64,000 nt of DNA. It comes from Nostoc foliaceum FACHB-393 (GTDB taxonomy: Bacteria; Cyanobacteriota; Cyanobacteriia; Cyanobacteriales; Nostocaceae). The notes beneath the pieces were generated by a model that searched no databases, was not told the DNA's origin, and saw only the letters and a list, made by a program, of their open reading frames with translations. Each line of letters starts with the position of its first letter. The first letter of the stretch is position 1. The translations under genes were made by a program, and so were the position numbers. Shown here in pieces: positions 1-8,476 of the stretch. The stretch spans positions 1 through 64,000 of the forward strand of contig NZ_JACJTD010000002.1 of assembly GCF_014698505.1 (NCBI RefSeq). The letters run 5' to 3'.

Positions 1-541
1 CATGGTGTCGACCAGTTAACCACTATCTTATGTTAACACTTCTCACATAAGATAGCCAAATTTATTTGGCATATTCGCTTATATCCCCCGGTTGGAAACC
101 GAGGGTTTTACGCATCACACTTCATAAAAATTTTAGGTTTTGATGCCTGGATTTGGGATTTACCTGTCTCTAATAGGTATTTATAGCATTAACAGCTTGA
201 TAGTAACAAAACAGCAATAAATAACATTATTTCTCTTGATCAGAACTAATATATAAACGCATTAGGTCTGTGAAGGAGGTCTTGCTAACTGACGCAAGGT
301 TTTTGGCTGAAACTTGCGGTAATTAAGCTTGCTTTATGTTTCTATGCAATATTTCCAAATCAGAAAGTACCCGTGAGGGTACTATCAATCCTCCACAGAC
401 CTATCCGAAAATACAGAGTAGAAAATTTTATTCATAAAGAAACCAGGGACACGCGATTTAGATTCATTTCTCTGCTCGTTTCAAAAGTGGAGTTCAACCC
501 ACTGTTTGCCATCACTTAGTTTCAAAAGGAGAATATCTTGG
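1..541. other. Intergenic region with several hairpins; no gene seen
   Basis: No convincing coding region is seen before the protease gene. Near the left edge there are three small inverted repeats: 11-bp arms at 23-33 and 45-55, a short CCAAAT/ATTTGG stem at about 56-69, and a CCCCCGGTT/AACCGaGGG hairpin at about 87-107 followed by TTTT. The last looks like an intrinsic terminator for a gene lying left of the window. A larger structured element at 264-402 is listed separately. Confidence 0.5.
264..402 (+). ncRNA. Candidate structured RNA or leader element
   Basis: A long-range stem is formed by AGGTCTGTG plus GGAGG (264-278) and CCTCC-ACAGACCT (390-402), with a small bulge. Inside it lie a CTTGC/GCAAG hairpin (281-298), possible alternative pairing with a second ACTTGC segment, and an AGTACCC-gtga-GGGTACT hairpin (366-383). 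The closed multi-branched shape suggests an RNA element rather than a chance hairpin. It ends 140 nt before the protease start, so it could be a 5' leader or an independent small RNA. It matches no riboswitch class that I recognise. Confidence 0.35.
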
Positions 542-1621
542 ATGGCTCGAAATAAAAAGAAATCAGCCGGGTTTAAATATGAGCATCCATTTGACTCTAG
601 ATGCCCTATTTGTTGTATTATCCCGCCCCACATGCTGGAAAATGTCGTGGTGAATGGCAACCCCCAACAGCGGAGTTGGGCTTTTCATACATTAAATGTT
701 TCGGCACAGCTTCGTGGACGGAGAGATGTCATAGGTACTGTATCATTTGCACCTTCTCCGGGTGAAAAGCGCCGCACCATCTACGATGCAAAAAATGGGC
801 AGCAACTACCTGGCACATTGGTGCGAGGTGAAGGAGATCCACCAAGCAGCGACGTAGCAGTGAATGAAGCCTACGATGCTGCTGGTGCTACTTATGACTT
901 GTTTTATGAGATATTCGATCGCAATTCGATTGATGACAAGGGGCTGCGTTTAGACTCCACCGTCCATTATGGCGTCAAATATGACAACGCCTTTTGGAAT
1001 GGCGACCAAATGGTTTATGGTGATGGCGATGGAGAAATGTTTCAACGCTTCACAAAATCCATTGATGTGATTGGACATGAGTTAGCTCATGGGATAACTC
1101 AGTATGAAGCGGGATTACAGTATTATGGCGAACCTGGGGCACTGAATGAATCGTTTTCTGATGTCTTCGGTTGCTTGGTGAAACAAAAGACCAAAAATCA
1201 GACAGCACAAGAGGCAGATTGGCTGATTGGCGAAGGTCTTTTAGTACCGACTGTCAAAGGTGTTGCCCTCCGCTCAATGAAAGCACCAGGAACAGCATAC
1301 GATGACCCAGTACTGGGTAAAGATCCCCAACCAGCCCATATGAAAGATAAATATACAGGTGTTGAAGATAATGCTGGGGTGCATATCAACTCAGGAATCC
1401 CTAACCATGCCTTTTATCTAGCTGCTGTTGAGATTGGTGGCTATGCCTGGGAAAAAGTTGGTAAAATTTGGTACATAGCCTTACGCGATCGCTTGCGTGC
1501 CAAAGCAGATTTTAAAAAAGCTGCCAACGTCACCATTCAAATTGCTGGCGAACTCTATGGTAATGACAGTCATGAGCAAAAAGCTGTGCAGAATGCTTGG
1601 CAAAAGGTAGGAGTTATCTAG
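542..1621 (+). CDS. M4 family metallopeptidase, protealysin-like
   Basis: Zinc metalloprotease of the thermolysin family, 359 residues from the ATG at 542. That start is chosen because AAAGGAGA lies just upstream; the in-frame ATG at 506 has no such site. The zinc motif HELAH is at residues 179-183, the third ligand Glu is in GALNESFSD (E203), and the catalytic His is in GVHINSGIPNHAF (H281). The N-terminus is short and has no signal peptide. It carries PPHML at about 28-32, the signature of the short protealysin-type propeptide, which removes itself by self-cleavage. Protealysin-like proteases are often cytoplasmic or released without a Sec signal. The next gene looks like a dedicated inhibitor of this protease type, which supports the call. 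Confidence 0.93.
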   Translation: MARNKKKSAGFKYEHPFDSRCPICCIIPPHMLENVVVNGNPQQRSWAFHTLNVSAQLRGRRDVIGTVSFAPSPGEKRRTIYDAKNGQQLPGTLVRGEGDPPSSDVAVNEAYDAAGATYDLFYEIFDRNSIDDKGLRLDSTVHYGVKYDNAFWNGDQMVYGDGDGEMFQRFTKSIDVIGHELAHGITQYEAGLQYYGEPGALNESFSDVFGCLVKQKTKNQTAQEADWLIGEGLLVPTVKGVALRSMKAPGTAYDDPVLGKDPQPAHMKDKYTGVEDNAGVHINSGIPNHAFYLAAVEIGGYAWEKVGKIWYIALRDRLRAKADFKKAANVTIQIAGELYGNDSHEQKAVQNAWQKVGVI

Positions 1622-1798
1622 GAGTTATGAGTTGTGAGTGAGGAGTTAGAAATAAATGGTCAATACCTTCTAATCCCTCACTCAACACTCAGGACTGATA
1701 AATCTGTTGTTTGTTGTTGCTAAAGTGGGAGGTGAGAACTATCGTCTCCCAGTCTTTGTATTTATCCCAACTAAATAGCACAACGGAGAGCAAAAAAA

Positions 1799-2098
1799 AT
1801 GCGGATATCCTTTGAACGCACGGGTGGCTTTGCTGGGATTACCAAGAAAACAACCGTTGATACAGACACTCTCCCACCAAACGAAGCCAGCACACTTCCC
1901 CGACTGGTGGAAGCTGCTGATTTATTTAGGCTACCTGAACACATTACCTCGCCAAATCCTCAGAGCGATCGCTTTCAGTATAAGTTAACAGTAGAAGATA
2001 ACGGCAGGCAGCATACCGTGACTGTGAGTGAAGCAGCATTGCCAGGAACTTTAAGACCCCTAATTGAATGGTTACAGAACGCAGCACAAAAAAGATAA
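1799..2098 (+). CDS. Emfourin-like protealysin inhibitor
   Basis: Small 99-residue protein following the M4 protease on the same strand after 178 nt. It begins with the pattern MRISFERTGGFAGI and has the spaced elements DRFQYKLTV and LRPLIEWL, which I recognise as the layout of emfourin (M4in), the proteinaceous inhibitor encoded beside protealysin-like proteases in many bacteria. A CGGAG ribosome-binding site precedes the ATG. Emfourins bind the protease tightly and probably keep it silent inside the cell. The gap to the protease holds heptamer-like repeats, so co-transcription is likely but not proven. The family assignment is from memory of the pattern, not from an alignment. Confidence 0.75.
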   Translation: MRISFERTGGFAGITKKTTVDTDTLPPNEASTLPRLVEAADLFRLPEHITSPNPQSDRFQYKLTVEDNGRQHTVTVSEAALPGTLRPLIEWLQNAAQKR

Positions 2099-2170
2099 AA
2101 AGTCAAAAATTACTCATACTCTTTATTGCCCTAATCAAAAATAAAAAGCATGAAGTAGCAATACGCAGTA

Positions 2171-2194
2171 GGGGCACAACATTGTTGTGCCCTC
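2171..2194. repeat. Short palindromic repeat
   Basis: GGGCACAACA and TGTTGTGCCC lie back to back (about 2172-2192), forming a perfect palindrome between the inhibitor gene and the hydrolase gene. Palindromes of this GGGCAC...GTGCCC type are scattered in Nostoc genomes. It could also act as a weak terminator for the protease-inhibitor pair. Confidence 0.45.
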
Positions 2195-2248
2195 ATCAAT
2201 ATTTTGTCTTAGCATCAATTAATTCACACTAAAATTTATAAGCATGAT

Positions 2249-3073
2249 ATGAATAAACCAATCAAACGAGCCTTTTTAGACACCGAAGACGGACAAATTC
2301 TTTACCGGATTGGTGGTGAAGGAGAACCTCTGCTTTTACTACATCAAAATCCCAGAAGCAGTGACGAATTTATAGAGTTAATGTCTATTCTTGCTCAGAC
2401 AAGGCGTGTCATTGCTATGGACTTTTTAGGATTAGGTGATTCTGATAAACCTCCAAGACTTTACTCTATCCAAGACTATGCGAAAACTGTCATTGCGCTT
2501 TTGGATGAATTAGGTATTTCCAGTACAAGTATTTTAGGAAATCATACGGGTGCTTTTGTTGCCGGAGAAGTGGCAGTAGCATATCCCCAAAGAATAGATA
2601 AACTTATATTATGTAATGCTTTTGGCTTCGATGAAGAAGGAAAAGAAGCGTTATCAAAGAGATTTTCGGATGGTTTTAAAATAAAAGCAGATGGCTCTCA
2701 TCTCATGGAAAGATGGTCAGCCCGCGCCCAATATGTAGGCTCTCCAGAATTAAATCAACGTTGGGTTTTAGACGATTTAAAAAGCTCTGGCTATCCTTTA
2801 TATGCTATCTGGGCTGTACAAAACTACTGTCTGGATGCACCAACAAGATTTCAGTCGATCAAATCTCCCACCTTGATTATGTGGGGAACTGAAGATATGA
2901 AAATCTTTGACAGACTTGGTTTAGCCAAGGTAGAAAATAGATATTTTGTTTCCAAAGCAATTCCTCATAGTAAGGTAGTTGAAATTGAAGGCGGGACAAT
3001 CTGTATGATGAACCAATTGCCTGAAGAAATATCGCAGATAGTAATGGATTTTCTAGATAATACACTTATTTAA
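2249..3073 (+). CDS. Alpha/beta-hydrolase fold protein with degenerate catalytic triad
   Basis: Alpha/beta-hydrolase fold protein of 274 residues, the usual size. The oxyanion-hole strand (LLLLHQNPRSS), the DFLGLGDSDKP motif and the nucleophile elbow region are in order. The elbow reads GNHTGA (97-102), with His99 where the family has Ser, Asp or Cys. Near the C-terminus the catalytic-His motif GGH reads GGT (248-250). The acid position is kept (GTED, 213-216). It is therefore either non-hydrolytic (lyase, binding protein) or uses another mechanism. It opens a run of small-molecule enzymes on the plus strand. A substrate cannot be named. Confidence 0.8.
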   Translation: MNKPIKRAFLDTEDGQILYRIGGEGEPLLLLHQNPRSSDEFIELMSILAQTRRVIAMDFLGLGDSDKPPRLYSIQDYAKTVIALLDELGISSTSILGNHTGAFVAGEVAVAYPQRIDKLILCNAFGFDEEGKEALSKRFSDGFKIKADGSHLMERWSARAQYVGSPELNQRWVLDDLKSSGYPLYAIWAVQNYCLDAPTRFQSIKSPTLIMWGTEDMKIFDRLGLAKVENRYFVSKAIPHSKVVEIEGGTICMMNQLPEEISQIVMDFLDNTLI

Positions 3074-3225
3074 AATGTTAAAGAGTAAGTTGTCAGAAAA
3101 AATATTAAGAAAAAATATGAGTTAATTCAATCAGCATTAAAAATTCATTTACATTGTTGTAAAGATGATTTACTGTGTTAGTGCCCCATACGTTTTTAAG
3201 ATTGGCTGTGTGAGTTCTAAATAAC

Positions 3226-4128
3226 ATGGAAAATAAAAAAAATTCTGCACGTGAACAAGAGGCTGACGACTTTTTGCATGTAGCATCTGTAAAAGAGGAT
3301 TGGGGTGGAGACGGTAGAGGGCGCATGAACCTATCAGGAAGGCGCACCGCGATCGCTAAAGAATACCTACCTCGTCAGTACCAATTCTTTGACACAAATA
3401 CTGTACTAGAAAAGCAAGGGTGGAGAGTTAGTGAACTGCCAGAGAATGTAGTAGCTGGAAGCCGTCGATTACTTACTTGGCATGACAGTGGTGCATCAAC
3501 CTCAAGAGTTGTAATACCACGGCAGTTTGAAGCACCGTCTGGCTTCTTTAATTCTGATTTGGAGATTTTCGTGCTTAGGGGTGCAATCCAAGTGGGGGAG
3601 TGGCAGTTAAGCAAGCATAGCTACTCTTTTATCCCCGCAGGAGTCAAAGTAGGCCCTTGGAAAGTTCTGGGTGATGAGGAAACGGAAATCCTCTGGATGG
3701 AAAACGGCTCTCTCAAATATAAATATGCACTAAACGATCATCCAGATGCTCGACTACGTGACTTCATCCCAGCATTGGATAGTAAATTACTACCTTGGGG
3801 CAAGGCAGATACAGTTCAGTTTGTGCAAGCAAATAAGAAGTGGCTAAGGAAAGATATTAACGGAGGTGGAGTATGGTTGCTCACCATCTTGCCGCATTTT
3901 GATAATAAATATCAAATGATACAACCATACAACGAAGAGGGGTATTGCTTAACGGGGTATTGTGATGTAGGAGATTATCGAATCGTAAAAGATCATTATT
4001 GGTATTGTCCTAGCTTTAGTACTCTTCCCAGGCATATCAGTGATGATGGCGGTTTATTCTTTGTTAGAGTTGATAGAGATTTATCACAAGTTGCAACAGT
4101 CCTGTCATACGCACCTGGAGATACCTAA
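3226..4128 (+). CDS. Cupin-fold protein, DUF4437-like
   Basis: 300-residue protein that looks like a two-domain cupin. Residues 60-170 hold a beta-rich barrel with DLEIFVLRGAIQVGEW and SFIPAGVKVGPW, typical of the double-stranded beta-helix. A second barrel-like half follows (190-295). The usual metal-binding HxH of motif 1 is not obvious, so enzymatic activity is uncertain. The stop codon overlaps the start of the next gene by one base (TAATG), indicating translational coupling with the ABM-like protein. DUF4437 is my best family guess. A role in the same small-molecule pathway as the neighbours is inferred only from position. Confidence 0.6.
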   Translation: MENKKNSAREQEADDFLHVASVKEDWGGDGRGRMNLSGRRTAIAKEYLPRQYQFFDTNTVLEKQGWRVSELPENVVAGSRRLLTWHDSGASTSRVVIPRQFEAPSGFFNSDLEIFVLRGAIQVGEWQLSKHSYSFIPAGVKVGPWKVLGDEETEILWMENGSLKYKYALNDHPDARLRDFIPALDSKLLPWGKADTVQFVQANKKWLRKDINGGGVWLLTILPHFDNKYQMIQPYNEEGYCLTGYCDVGDYRIVKDHYWYCPSFSTLPRHISDDGGLFFVRVDRDLSQVATVLSYAPGDT

Positions 4129-4589
4129 TGATTACACCAAGTAATTTTTTTGGTATTCTTTGTGGATTGACGGTTTCAGCTTTGATTTTGCCACTGGCTT
4201 CTTTTGCACGAGTTGAAATTCTTACAGTTTCAGCACAACCTATGCCAAATAATACTGCTGCTACCCAATCCAAGAAAGTAATAGCACGTATTTGGCATGG
4301 TACAACCCTAACATCAAAAGCAGATGAATACTATGTTTATTTGGTAGAAGCTGGAATTAAAAAAATTGAGTCAATTCCTGGTAATTTGGGAGTGCAAGTA
4401 CTTCGCCGCACAGATGGAAATAATACAGAATTTACTGTTATCTCTTACTGGGAATCACGGGATGCAATTCGCAAGTTTGCTGGTAACGATATTGAAAAAG
4501 TCAGATTTCTTCCTAGAGATAAAGAATATCTTATAAAACCAGAAACTACAGTTAAACACTTTGATGTCATGCTAGACGATCGCAAATAA
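4128..4589 (+). CDS. Antibiotic-biosynthesis-monooxygenase-like (ABM) protein, probably exported
   Basis: 153-residue protein whose ATG overlaps the cupin stop by one base, so the two are translationally coupled. Residues 1-27 form a hydrophobic stretch (FFGILCGLTVSALILPLASF) resembling a signal peptide or membrane anchor. Residues 45-145 show the ferredoxin-like ABM layout: ARIWHGTT strand, helix, IPGNLGVQVLRR, then FTVISYWESRDAIRKFAG, the hallmark W-S-hydrophobic motif. ABM proteins include quinol monooxygenases, heme-degrading enzymes and many uncharacterised dimers. Nothing in the sequence selects among them. Confidence 0.65.
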   Translation: MITPSNFFGILCGLTVSALILPLASFARVEILTVSAQPMPNNTAATQSKKVIARIWHGTTLTSKADEYYVYLVEAGIKKIESIPGNLGVQVLRRTDGNNTEFTVISYWESRDAIRKFAGNDIEKVRFLPRDKEYLIKPETTVKHFDVMLDDRK

Positions 4590-4599
4590 TTTTAGATCA

Positions 4600-4856
4600 A
4601 AATGTAGCGACCGTCTGCGCGTAACATGGAAACATGAAGGCAGAAGTTGCTACAGCCTGCGCGTAACACGGAAACGTGAAGACGGAAGTTGCTACAGGGA
4701 AGGCAGAAGTTGCTACAGCCTGCGCGTAACACGGAAATGTGAAGACGGAAGCTCTTACAGTGAAGACGGAAGTTGCTACAGACTGCGCGTAACACGGAAA
4801 CGTGAAGGCAGAAGCTCTTACAGGAAAGACGGAAGTTGCTACAGGGTAGACAGAAA
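4600..4856. repeat. Degenerate tandem repeat array, 21-bp period
   Basis: About a dozen imperfect units of 21 bp. One subunit type reads gtgaagacggaagttgctac and alternates with gcctgcgcgtaacacggaaa, giving a visible 42-bp or 63-bp higher order. Because 21 is a multiple of three, reading frames stay open through it, which produces a false minus-strand ORF (4592-4795). It separates the cupin/ABM pair from the amidohydrolase. A similar array lies at about 46606-47130. Confidence 0.8.
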
Positions 4857-4948
4857 CAGTATTCCCCTAGTAGAAACTATATTAAATGTTAAGCGATCAT
4901 AAAAAACCGGAGTCTTCTAAAGTATTTTTCACGTCAATCATTGTGTGC

Positions 4949-6439
4949 TTACGAATAGTGGGAGCGTTTTAAATAACGTCCAGTAGGTGAACCTAGAACT
5001 TGTCCTTTGTTATAAATCAGATTTCCCCGCAAAAAGGTACTCTTCACCCGTCCGGTTAACTCGGCTCCTTCAAAGGGTGTATAACCTTGTTGTGACTCCG
5101 ACTCAGCAGCATGTACCACAAAGGTTTCATTTGGATTTACCAACACTAAATCAGCATCATAACCAATAGCAATATCACCTTTTTCTAACAAACCAAAACG
5201 CCGCGATGGGTTCCAAGATAGCAATTTAGCCATGTGATTGTAGGACATCCCCCGCTTGCTACCTTCACTAAATACACCCGAAAGTAAATATTCCGTACCG
5301 CCAAAACCAGACTTTGCTAACCAAATATTATTCGGGTCTTTAGCACTTCTTTTTTGTTCAGCAGAACAGCAAGCGTGGTCACTAACTATCCAATCTACTT
5401 GATTGTTTAGTACTGCTTGCCATAAGTATTCCACATCGGCACGGGGACGAATAGGAGGGTTGACTTTTGCCCAAATTGAATTGGGAGTATCAACATCTAA
5501 TAACAAATGTCCAACAGTAACTTCTCGCCGAAAGTTGATATGAGGAAAAGCAGTCTGCATAGTCAAAGCTGCTTCCATTGCTTTACGCGAACTCAGGTGC
5601 AACAAATTGATATTTGCACAGTTAGTCTCATGCGCCAAATAAGAAGCAATGCAAATTGCTAAACCTTCAGAATGAGGCGGACGCGCTGCACTGTAAGCAT
5701 GTAATCCGCTAAGACTAGAATCGTTTTCAACTATTTTGGTGTAGGCGTTGAGAATTTCTGCAACTTCGCAGTGCAAACTCAAGCTGATAGTATCTCGCGC
5801 TTCTGGATGTTTTTCCATCAAGCGAGTTAGACCACGCATAATAAATTCAAAATGGGCGAAGTCGTACCGTTCCTCTTTATTAATCATCAAGAAGAGGTTT
5901 TGCTGGTCTGACAAACCATGCAAGCCATAACCGCCATAAAACATGAAAATTTTAAACGAAGAGACACCGTGTTCTTCAAACAATAGAGGTATTTCGTCGA
6001 TATGCTGGCTGGCTATAGGTGCGATGTGATAACTGTAATCTACAAAAAAATTACCTGCGGATAACGCCAATACCTCTGGAAAAAAATCCCGGTAGGAGCC
6101 GCCTTTGTTGAGATAATACTGCCCTGTACGGATGTAATTCAGGCTGGTAGTCACGCCTCCCATTGCGGCTGCTTTGCTTTCAGTCACAGCATCTTTGTCC
6201 AGAGGTTGATAGATACCAATGTGCATGTGGGCATCCACGACCCCAGGAAAGCCGAGCAGATTTTTGCCATCAAATACCTCTTTAGCTGTGTCTGGGCTAA
6301 TATTAGGGGCAATCTGAGCAAATTTTCCATCCTTAATGCCTAAATCAAGTAGTTCGATTGCATCCTGATGGGGACGAACTACCCGCACATTTTTGATAAT
6401 TTTATCTAATACGGGAGTTTCAGACACAGTAGACCTCAC
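4949..6439 (-). CDS. Cyclic amidohydrolase (dihydropyrimidinase / hydantoinase / dihydroorotase type)
   Basis: Metal-dependent hydrolase of the dihydroorotase/hydantoinase superfamily, 496 residues. All binuclear-metal ligands are seen in order: DAHMH (H71, H73), the bridging Lys to be carbamylated in SFKIFMFY (K163), SLHCE (H223), LLHLSS (H281) and SDHAC (D354). These enzymes open cyclic amide rings (hydantoin, dihydropyrimidine, allantoin, dihydroorotate). The length fits hydantoinases and allantoinases better than dihydroorotases, but the substrate cannot be fixed by eye. It is divergently oriented to the beta-hydroxylase-like gene, with 105 nt between starts, so the two may share a control region. 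Confidence 0.88.
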   Translation of the reverse strand: MRSTVSETPVLDKIIKNVRVVRPHQDAIELLDLGIKDGKFAQIAPNISPDTAKEVFDGKNLLGFPGVVDAHMHIGIYQPLDKDAVTESKAAAMGGVTTSLNYIRTGQYYLNKGGSYRDFFPEVLALSAGNFFVDYSYHIAPIASQHIDEIPLLFEEHGVSSFKIFMFYGGYGLHGLSDQQNLFLMINKEERYDFAHFEFIMRGLTRLMEKHPEARDTISLSLHCEVAEILNAYTKIVENDSSLSGLHAYSAARPPHSEGLAICIASYLAHETNCANINLLHLSSRKAMEAALTMQTAFPHINFRREVTVGHLLLDVDTPNSIWAKVNPPIRPRADVEYLWQAVLNNQVDWIVSDHACCSAEQKRSAKDPNNIWLAKSGFGGTEYLLSGVFSEGSKRGMSYNHMAKLLSWNPSRRFGLLEKGDIAIGYDADLVLVNPNETFVVHAAESESQQGYTPFEGAELTGRVKSTFLRGNLIYNKGQVLGSPTGRYLKRSHYS

Positions 6440-6544
6440 ACTAAAATGAGTTTAGTCAGGAATTCCAACATCGAATTGGGGCGAAGACCAAATCCCATTA
6501 TTATATAACGGTTTTTTATGAAATCATCTTCAGGAGAAAAGACA

Positions 6545-7339
6545 ATGGAAACTTTTAATGAGTATCATATAGACCCAAAAAATTTTACTTTTCTCAAAAG
6601 TTTTGAAGAGAACTGGCAAGTGATTAGAGATGAGTTTACACGCTTTATTAATAATGCATCTGATGAAGAGTTAAAGTTAACTTATGAGATTTTGGGGCCT
6701 AAAAGTCAAACAATTAAAACCAAGGGTGATGCAAAATACAGTGCTTTTGGTATTTTATTTCAAGGTATGTTTATTGAAAAATATATTCAGGCGCATCAAA
6801 TACAATATCCTGATTATGGGTCAGATGATGCATCACAAAAAGCACTTATATTAAGAGAGAAATACTTCCCGAATTTGGCTAAAGTAATAGAAAAAGTCAA
6901 CTTTAGCGATGATGGAATCATTAGAAATGTGTATTTCGGAACATTCCATCCAGGCTTGGATATAAAGCTACATGTAAATTATAACCCTCACATGAACCGT
7001 GGCTATTTAGGATTAATCGTCCCAGAGGGAGATGTGGCTATGAAAATATGCCATGAGCAACTTTATTGGCATGAAGGAAAATTCCTGGTTTTAGATCACA
7101 GCTATCCACACTGCCCGCATAATTATACCAATTATGATAGAACTGTCTTGGTTGTAGACTTTTTTAAACCGGATAAATCTATAGAGGAAGTTATCCGATT
7201 TGAAAAAGAGCAAGTCACAAAACGTATGCAAGATAATCCTTATAGCTTAGGCGTTTTTGGTAAAAGCGATAAAGCTAAAGTAGAAGATTTTATTAAGTAT
7301 GGTTTAGCTCATCAACTAGAGTGGGATAAAGCTTTATAA
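6545..7339 (+). CDS. Aspartyl/asparaginyl beta-hydroxylase-like dioxygenase
   Basis: 264-residue protein from the ATG at 6545, chosen because AGGAG sits 8 nt upstream; the ATG at 6518 lacks a site. The second half has the Asp/Asn beta-hydroxylase layout: an iron-ligand His in LDIKLHVNYNPH, the NRGYLGLIVPEGDVAMKI strand pair, and DHSYPHCPHNY with the second His, followed by an Arg (YDRTVLVVDFF) suited to 2-oxoglutarate binding. Family members hydroxylate peptidyl Asp/Asn or small-molecule and lipid acyl chains. The N-terminal 120 residues are helical and not recognised. It probably belongs to the neighbouring enzyme group. Confidence 0.8.
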   Translation: METFNEYHIDPKNFTFLKSFEENWQVIRDEFTRFINNASDEELKLTYEILGPKSQTIKTKGDAKYSAFGILFQGMFIEKYIQAHQIQYPDYGSDDASQKALILREKYFPNLAKVIEKVNFSDDGIIRNVYFGTFHPGLDIKLHVNYNPHMNRGYLGLIVPEGDVAMKICHEQLYWHEGKFLVLDHSYPHCPHNYTNYDRTVLVVDFFKPDKSIEEVIRFEKEQVTKRMQDNPYSLGVFGKSDKAKVEDFIKYGLAHQLEWDKAL

Positions 7340-7364
7340 GCTGAGTGTAATGCACTTTAGATTG

Positions 7365-7402
7365 TTGATGGTGCGTTAGCTGAAAGTATAACGCACCCTA
7401 CA
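7365..7402. repeat. REP-like palindrome
   Basis: GGTGCGTTA and TAACGCACC (about 7370-7397) form a 9-bp stem around a 10-nt loop, followed by CTACATTT. The sequence resembles the GATGCGTTA/TAACGCATC hairpins that flank the transposase gene near 57 kb. It may also end transcription of the upstream gene. Confidence 0.55.
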
Positions 7403-7430
7403 TTTATATTTCTTAAATTAAGATGGGTAA

Positions 7431-8438
7431 ATGAACGCAATAGTTTACAAAAAGTTAATAGCAAAGCAACTTAATCAAGATTTTAAATCTGCCATTGAAA
7501 TTGTCGAAATTCCTATTCCTCAGCCTGCGTCTAGTCAACTTTTAATTCAAAACAAGTTTGCTGGCGTTAACGGTGGCTTTGACACATTACTTTGTCATGG
7601 GGTGGTTCCCTATGTTAACTTGATTCCTCCCTTTGATTTGGGTGTGGAAGCAGTGGGAAAAGTTGTTGCTGTGGGTGAAAATGTTAAAGATTTTCAAATA
7701 GGTGATGCTGTAGTAACTACCGTCCGTGGTGGCGGCTATCGAGAATATCAGGTTATCGATGCAAACTTAGTAGTGAAGGTGCGGGAAGCAACGCCAGAGT
7801 TGCTAACACTAATGCCTACAGGTGTATCAGCTTTAGTTGCATTGGAACAAGTGGGGGAGATGAAAAGTAATGAAGTGGTTTTAGTTACAGCTGCCGCCGG
7901 GGGAACTGGTCATATTGCAGTGCAATTGGCAAAGCTAGCTGGGAATCATGTTATTGGTACTTGTAGTTCTGAGGCGAAGGCAAAGTTACTAAGGGAATTA
8001 GGGTGCGATCGCATTATCAACTATCGCACAGAAAACCTCAATCAAGTCCTCAAGCAAGAATACCCCAATGGGGTTAATTTAATTTTCGACTGTGTAGGTA
8101 AACAAGTTTTTGATACCTGCGTTGAAAACTTGGCAGTGCGAGGACGGTTAATAGTAGTAGGTTTCATATCCGAATACGCAATTGATGTAGAGCAAATTAC
8201 ACAACCACGAATTTATCACCAGCTATTTTGGAAAGCTGCTTCTGTGAGAGGCTTTCTCATGCCTCATTATAAAGAACATATGGCAGAGGCACGCGATCGC
8301 CTTTTAAACCTGTTCTACACAGACAAACTCAAAGTTGCCGTTGACCCAACCCAGTTTCAAGGCATAGAATCAATACCCGACGCTGTAGAATATCTTCTCA
8401 GTGGTCATAATTGTGGCAAAGTAGTGGTGAGGTTTTAA
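7431..8438 (+). CDS. Medium-chain dehydrogenase/reductase, quinone oxidoreductase-like
   Basis: 335-residue zinc-independent MDR family reductase. The N-terminal GroES-like domain has GVNGGFDTLL, GVEAVGKVVAVGENV and KDFQIGDAV. The Rossmann domain carries VTAAAGGTGHIAVQLAK (AxxGxxG-type NADPH site). No catalytic-zinc Cys/His set is seen. Relatives reduce the double bond of enones or quinones using NADPH and resemble prostaglandin reductase 3. Its stop lies just before a SnoaL-like gene, so the two are probably co-transcribed and may act on the same unsaturated intermediate. Confidence 0.85.
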   Translation: MNAIVYKKLIAKQLNQDFKSAIEIVEIPIPQPASSQLLIQNKFAGVNGGFDTLLCHGVVPYVNLIPPFDLGVEAVGKVVAVGENVKDFQIGDAVVTTVRGGGYREYQVIDANLVVKVREATPELLTLMPTGVSALVALEQVGEMKSNEVVLVTAAAGGTGHIAVQLAKLAGNHVIGTCSSEAKAKLLRELGCDRIINYRTENLNQVLKQEYPNGVNLIFDCVGKQVFDTCVENLAVRGRLIVVGFISEYAIDVEQITQPRIYHQLFWKAASVRGFLMPHYKEHMAEARDRLLNLFYTDKLKVAVDPTQFQGIESIPDAVEYLLSGHNCGKVVVRF

Positions 8439-8476
8439 GTAACACCGTATTAGTTTATATCCAGTGGGGGGTGAGA

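Noticed and set aside
1-110. Retron or group II intron end suggested by several hairpins
   Set aside because: No reverse transcriptase gene or conserved intron domain is visible in the window. A terminator of a gene to the left explains it better.
4592-4795. Minus-strand ORF of 67 codons
   Set aside because: It is the translation of the 21-bp-period repeat and shows only repeated peptides such as VLRAGCSNF.
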